Source of the DNA: Nectonema munidae
Lineage: Eukaryota > Nematomorpha > Nectonematoida > Nectonematidae
NCBI GenBank assembly: GCA_030549495.1
Contig: JAUIRK010000721.1
Location: 62,001-126,000 of the forward strand
DNA: 64,000 nucleotides
Direction of reading: 5' to 3'
A model generated the notes under the pieces. It was not told where the DNA came from. It saw only the letters and a program-made list of their open reading frames with translations, and did not search any database. A program made the translations under genes and the position numbers. The first letter of the stretch is position 1, and the number at the start of each line of letters is the position of its first letter. Below, piece by piece: positions 51,701-57,700 of the stretch.

Positions 51701-54700
51701 TTAAAATGAAAAAAGACAAAATTAAAATGAAAAAGGACGAACTTAAAATGAAAAAAGACGAACTTGAAAAAGGACAAACTTAAAGCTAAAACGCTATAGA
51801 TAGTTATGTATAAGATAATCGCATTTAGTTGGAAAGGCCACAATTTGACAGACACGGATGTAGAGATAAAGTTTAGCGATCAAAATCTGTCTTTAGAAAC
51901 TAATTAAAGTTTATCTTCAGTATTAATGCGAACAGAAATGATGTCTCTTCAAATAATTATATCACCAAAAATTTGGTTATATCCACACTTTCAGAATACT
52001 TGTTGTAATGTGTAATATACAGATAACTGTAAAATGCAAGATATAAATGATCTTTGCGATTATTTTTCTTAAAGTCTAAATATAAATGTCATATATAAGA
52101 ATTGTTTATATTTTTCTTCGTTTTTGCTCTGATTAAAAATGGAATAAACTCTCATTCTGCCATTAACTTAAATTTAAGGAAAAATAGCATGTTTTTAAGG
52201 TCTTAGGGTTTGGGCTCAATTGCGACAAAATTTGAAATTAGGTTATGAAAGACTAATATTTTCGAAACATCTTTTTAGTTGCTCAATTCAAACCCAGACG
52301 AAAGGATTGGCTGCAGTAGCGAAAGCTTGTTCATCTCCAACTACGAAGATATCCTACAGCACCCCTACTTCCAAGGCATCGATATCGAGAAGTTGAAAAC
52401 AGGCGAACTCAGCGCGCCATTTTTGCCCCAAGTAGATTTACACTTTTAAAATGTGTGTTTGTGTGTGATCTGGTAGAATATCATTTGCAGCTGTTTCATG
52501 ATGTTCACATTCATCTCGTGAAATGTATAGCTGCTCATACATACATATCTGGACATGTTTTTAAGTGTAGATTATCTTTTGCAAAGCTTGACTTACTCTG
52601 TCAAAATTCTGTAAATGTCATTCTAAAAATTTAACATGAAACGAATTCTGGTCATTCTATTGTTATCTACAATATCATTTGCTTGTCTTCTAGCGTCTCC
52701 CTTTTGCGACTTGTGGTCCACTATATATACCATTTTTAGTTCTAAACGGTCTTTTTCAAATTCTAAAGTGTCTTTTTTAAATTCTAAAGTGTCTTTTTCA
52801 AATTCTAAAGTGTCTTTTTTAAATTCTAAAGTGTCTTTTTAAAATTCTAAAGTGTCTTTTTTAAAATTTGAAAGTGTCTTTTTTAATTTCTAAAGTGCCT
52901 TTTTTAAATTCTAAAGTGTCTTTTTTAAATTCTAAAGTGTTTTTTTTAAATTCTAAAGTGTCTTTTTTAAATTCAAAAGTGTCTTTTTTAAATTCTAAAG
53001 TGTCTTTTTTGATTTTACTTCTCTGAATAAGCTTTGAAATCTTGTTTCTAATAAATGCGCGTAATATTATGTTCGATTGCCAGGTTCTGTAGACGTGTTG
53101 AAAGATACACTGATAATTTTCTATTTGTTCACTTCATCTAGCATGAAAGAAATAGTGTTGTGTTAAAATAAAAGTTTTTAAAAAATGTTTTATAAATATT
53201 GAAGCAAAACTTACTTAATTTCTGTTTTGCAAAATTTTTGATTTTTGAGAATGCCAGCTCAATTGGATTCAGAATAAAACTTCAAAATTTGTCGATCTTA
53301 AGTTATTAAGTTTTCGATAGTTTGAGTTTTGTGGATCTTTGCGTTATCCACAATTAGCCAGCAATTTTTTAGGTTACTTATTTTAAATAGCTTTTTTTAA
53401 ATTACACTTTTTTGAATTACAGATACCATCATTGATAATTTTATATCAATGTTACATTTTTTCCTAAAAATGAAAAAAATTGAAGAATTTTTAATCGAAT
53501 TGCTATCTAAAAGTAGTAACCTAAAAAACTGCTGGCTAATTATTATGGATAACGCAAAGATCCATACAACTCAAACTATTGAAAACTTAATAACTTCAGA
53601 TGGACAAATTTTGAAGTTTTTGTCTCCTTATAGTTACATGCTGAATCCAATTGAGCAGGCATTCTCCAAAATCAAAAATTTTGCAAAACTGAAATTAAGT
53701 AAGGTTTGCTTCATTATTTATAAAACATGTTTTAAAAATTTTTATTTTAGACACAACACTTTCTTTCATGCTAGATGAAGTGATCAAAAAATCTGTTTCC
53801 TCAATAAACAACGAGGAAAGCAAAAGCTACATTGCACATGCACAACGTAACATACAAAAAGGGAAAATGGGAGTTTCTATTTCTTCATAAAATGTGATAT
53901 TTTGTTTTTGCTTTAAATTACTTGAATGATAATAAAGAAGTTTGTGTGAACACTTTTTTTCATTTTATAATGTATATTAAAAAAATTTTTAATTTGTTTT
54001 TCGAAACTAAGTTTTAAAATCCACTTTTTTGCTTAGTTGAAACTTTCGATAGAAACTAAAAAAATTTTGAATTCTATGTTACTATAATATAAAAACAATC
54101 TATGCAGAAGGCAACATTTGAAGAGTTAAAAACTTGTCTATAAATGAACTACTAGTTGCATCGAATTAAAAAAGACTTGAATAGAGGCGGGGAATTAGAA
54201 AATTATCAGTGTATCTTTCAACACGTCTACAGAACCTTACAATCACACATAATATTACGCGCATTTATTAAGAAACAAGACTTTAATGCATATTCAGAAA
54301 AGTAAAATCAAAAAAGACACTTTAGAATTTAAAAAAGACACTTTAAAATTTAAAAAAGACACTTTAGAATTTAAAAAAGACCGTTTAGAACTAAAAATGG
54401 TATATACAAGTGCTCCTAAAATTTTACAGAAAGAATTCAAAATTGCTGCTGTTGCTAGAGCATGTGCATCCTATTTGGTATCAGAGAGGGGCTGACGCTT
54501 TAATTTCCAATATAATTTTAAAGAATTTTACATCTGCTGGTTGAAGAAGCTGTAAAAAAGGTAAAGTCTAATTGTACTGAAGAAAAAATTAACTGTTACT
54601 TGATAAGAGTCAATAGAACTTCTACTCAACAGTTTTACTGAATGAAGTGCCCAAGGTACATATCTATCAAACTTGTTTATTTTCAAAAGTTAAGCTCGAT

Positions 54701-57700
54701 CAGTTTATAATGTGGAGTCATGTTAGCCGCCTTGTCATAAGACTGACCTCTAAATTTTGAAAAGTCTATCTTAAGAATTACACTTAAGTATAGTAACACC
54801 TGAATTGCCATTTCTTCAACTGTAATGCTTTTTAATTCCAGAAAAGTTAAAAAGCATTCCATAGGCTGTCCATCTTCTAAGTACCAAGGTACAACACTTT
54901 CTAATGGATGTGATCGATCTTGTTTTGAATCAACTCACAAACTAAAAAAACTAGATGATTTTAATTCGTCAACTTCATCTTTTGCAGAAGAATTTCTTTT
55001 TCCAGGATTTCCACATTTATGGCGTACCAAAAATACATCAAAAATACTCATGTGTTCAAGCAGCAGTAAAAAATTTCCAATTTGTAATGATCCAAATCTT
55101 TCTTCTTTTTCTCACAAAGTCAAACCACATTCAGCTAACGTACAAACAGCACAATAAAACAAGGATGGTTGAATTTATTTAAAAGGTTTAATACAAAAAA
55201 ATACAAAACAGTTAAAATGCAGGAAGAAATTTATTTCAAACTCATAAAATGTTCATAATCATACATTAAAAAGTACACTGTGGAAAGTGAAGAGGATTAG
55301 CACAGAAAACAGAGGCGAATGAATGAACAGCGTGAGATTGTGGGAAAGCATAACAAAACTGTTCATTCACACGCCTCTGTTTTCTCTACGAATCCTATTT
55401 CTTCACTTTCTCATTTCCACTTTTTAATGTGTGATTATAAACATTTTGTGTGTTCGAAGATACGTCGCAAGAGATGTTCCACCTGATCACACTCTTCTTG
55501 AATTTCTTTCTCTAATTCTTGTCCGAAACATGGGCCTTCTCTCCGAGTTGAGCATGTTAACAAATATAAGAAATTGTATAAAATACAAAAAATTAACATC
55601 ATTGCGCCGTTGCATTATACACCTGGCATCAAGGGGCTGCACATACCAATACAGTACAGTGCTGCCCGCGGTAGGCACGCGTCTCTGGGTGTGTCTGTGG
55701 GCGTAAGTGTGTGTGTGGGTTTCTGTATGTGTCTTTATGTGCGTGTATGTTTTTATGCTTATAGCTGCAGAATAACTATTATATAAGAATTTGCATGTTT
55801 ATTGTTTGCGCTCTTTTTGTGGAGTATATGGTGGTAATGCAGCCTTTACTCCAAGAAAAGTTCGCTACCCCTGGCATAGAGTCTCGGTGATTTTCATGAT
55901 TATTATCAATCACAATAGTATTTTGTTAGTCAAAGAAGCCTTCTTTTCTAACAAAGTTAGAATTATTTTGAAGCAAACAGTTTACAAACAAAATCCTAAC
56001 TCTAACACTGAGTCTGTTAAAAAAATCGGTCTTTCTTGGTTTGATTCGCAATCGAGGCATCTCTATATAAAATCTCCAGTTATGTAAGAATATCCTTTCT
56101 TTGGATGCGATAACGAGAAAGAAAAAAATGAATAAAAAGAAAGAAAGAAGAATATATAAATACTGTAAAGTACTTCAACGTCGTGGGAACAAAATTTGGC
56201 AAATTATATTTAAAAAACCAATTTGCGAATAAGCATCTCTAAAATTTTGGATATTTAGCCTAAAAAATTAAGCTATCATTGAAATGACAGTGATTTTTAT
56301 CTATTTTTAAAATTTTTAATGTTATAATACAAGTTTAATTTGAAAAAAGTTTGAAACTCTGAAATTTAAGTTCTTGGAATTCAATTCGACCAAAGTTTGG
56401 GTAAATTAATTTTGTCGCCAAAATTTTTACATTAAATAGATTTAAAAGATCATAAATACTGATTTTACACCTTCTCTAAAATAAATACTAGTAATTCGGG
56501 AGCAGTATTTAAAATGCAATTCAGTTAAAACAAAATATCACCAAGGATATAAAAAATTTTCTTAAAGATTTTTGTCCAAAATATTATCATCGTGTTTGGA
56601 AAAGAGTTAGCATAGATGTATTTAGTATAAACTGCTATGTTTATATTCATTTAATATATCTCTGAACAAATGCAAAATGAAGCGAATTTGGAGAAGGGTC
56701 CATATCTTCTTTTTGGGTTTAATGCTTATTATTAGAAAAATTATATACTCGCATTCAATTTACCTTTTGGGTTTGTTAAAAAAAGTTAGCCTCAAAACCG
56801 AATATTTTTGCAATGTCGTTTTGGTTTTGATAATGTTTTTTATTTTTTGAGGGGGTAGGGCTGATATTGGAAAAGCAGAGAAATTTGGAACTTTTTACCT
56901 TTATGAGTGGATTCTTGATAAAAGAAATGCCCCAGAAATGCATTGAATAGAAAAAAAACGTGTGGGTTGCTAACTTTTTCTTATAATTAATTAATTCTAA
57001 CACACATCAAAGTAAAATTTCACTTTAGGTTGAGAAAATTTACTCAAAAGACATCTTAGAGATTAAAGAGCCTTCCTTCAATAATGATTTATGGATTCGA
57101 ACTGATTCCCAAGTGTTCAATCAAGTTCCTACGATGAAAATGTCTTACATGTGGCAAGTTGAGGTATTTTCACTTAACTTCTTGTGCAATTTTTCTTATA
57201 TTCAATGAGGACCACTAACCCTAAAAATTTTCAAGACTGGATAAATCTACTAATTCTCCTCATCATTTAAACTTTGTGTTTTCAAAGCACCTCTTAAAAA
57301 ATTTTTTCTTTCTCAGTGGGCTCGAACCTCATCCATCTTGTTGCTTAAGGAGTTAACAAACTTAGCATCAACGATAAGTTTTGTCATCCTGTTTTCCATT
57401 TATTTTTGACGAATGCATAATTTCTCAACTATGTAAAAACATAAACGTAAGAATCGCGATATATTTGTTACATGAAGACCCCACATTATTCCTTGTTCCA
57501 AAATCAATGAATATGAAGTTTGAATTAGAAAAAAAGAAGTTTCGGTGATGTAGAGAAGCTTTGCTAAGTGAAAGTCTGAGAATATTTTTAAATGCAAATT
57601 CTAAGATTGACTAATGTCTTCAAAGTTGGTAGTTATTGTATTTAAAAATACCACATTAATAATCCTTTGTTTATAAAAGGCACTTTCAAAGCCTAAATTA

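Larger units (their letters stand above)
52724..54406 (+). mobile_element. IS630/Tc1-like element with asymmetric tandem-repeat inverted ends
   Basis: The outer ends are TATACCATTTTTAGTTC and its inverse GAACTAAAAATGGTATA, with TA on both sides. Inside each end is an array of about 21-bp units (AAATTCTAAAGTGTCTTTTT): about 13 units on the left (52741-53012) and about four on the right (54307-54392). Further inward the arms pair again: CGCGTAATATTATG and TCTGTAGACGTGTTGAAAGA (53058-53107) with their inverses at 54200-54262. The interior carries a transposase piece and an inverted copy of it. GRK intron 11. Confidence 0.87.

Noticed and set aside
51643-51855. Antisense 70-codon frame rich in Phe-Lys-Phe-Val
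   Set aside because: It is the translation of a 21-bp minisatellite.
54825-55157. 110-codon plus-strand frame as a new gene
   Set aside because: The minus strand holds the hAT/DUF4371 motif FRGQSYDKAAN; the plus frame is its shadow.
55431-56087. Extra exon of the GRK gene
   Set aside because: No similarity to the GRK tail, and exons 11 and 12 already join in phase with conserved sequence across the junction.
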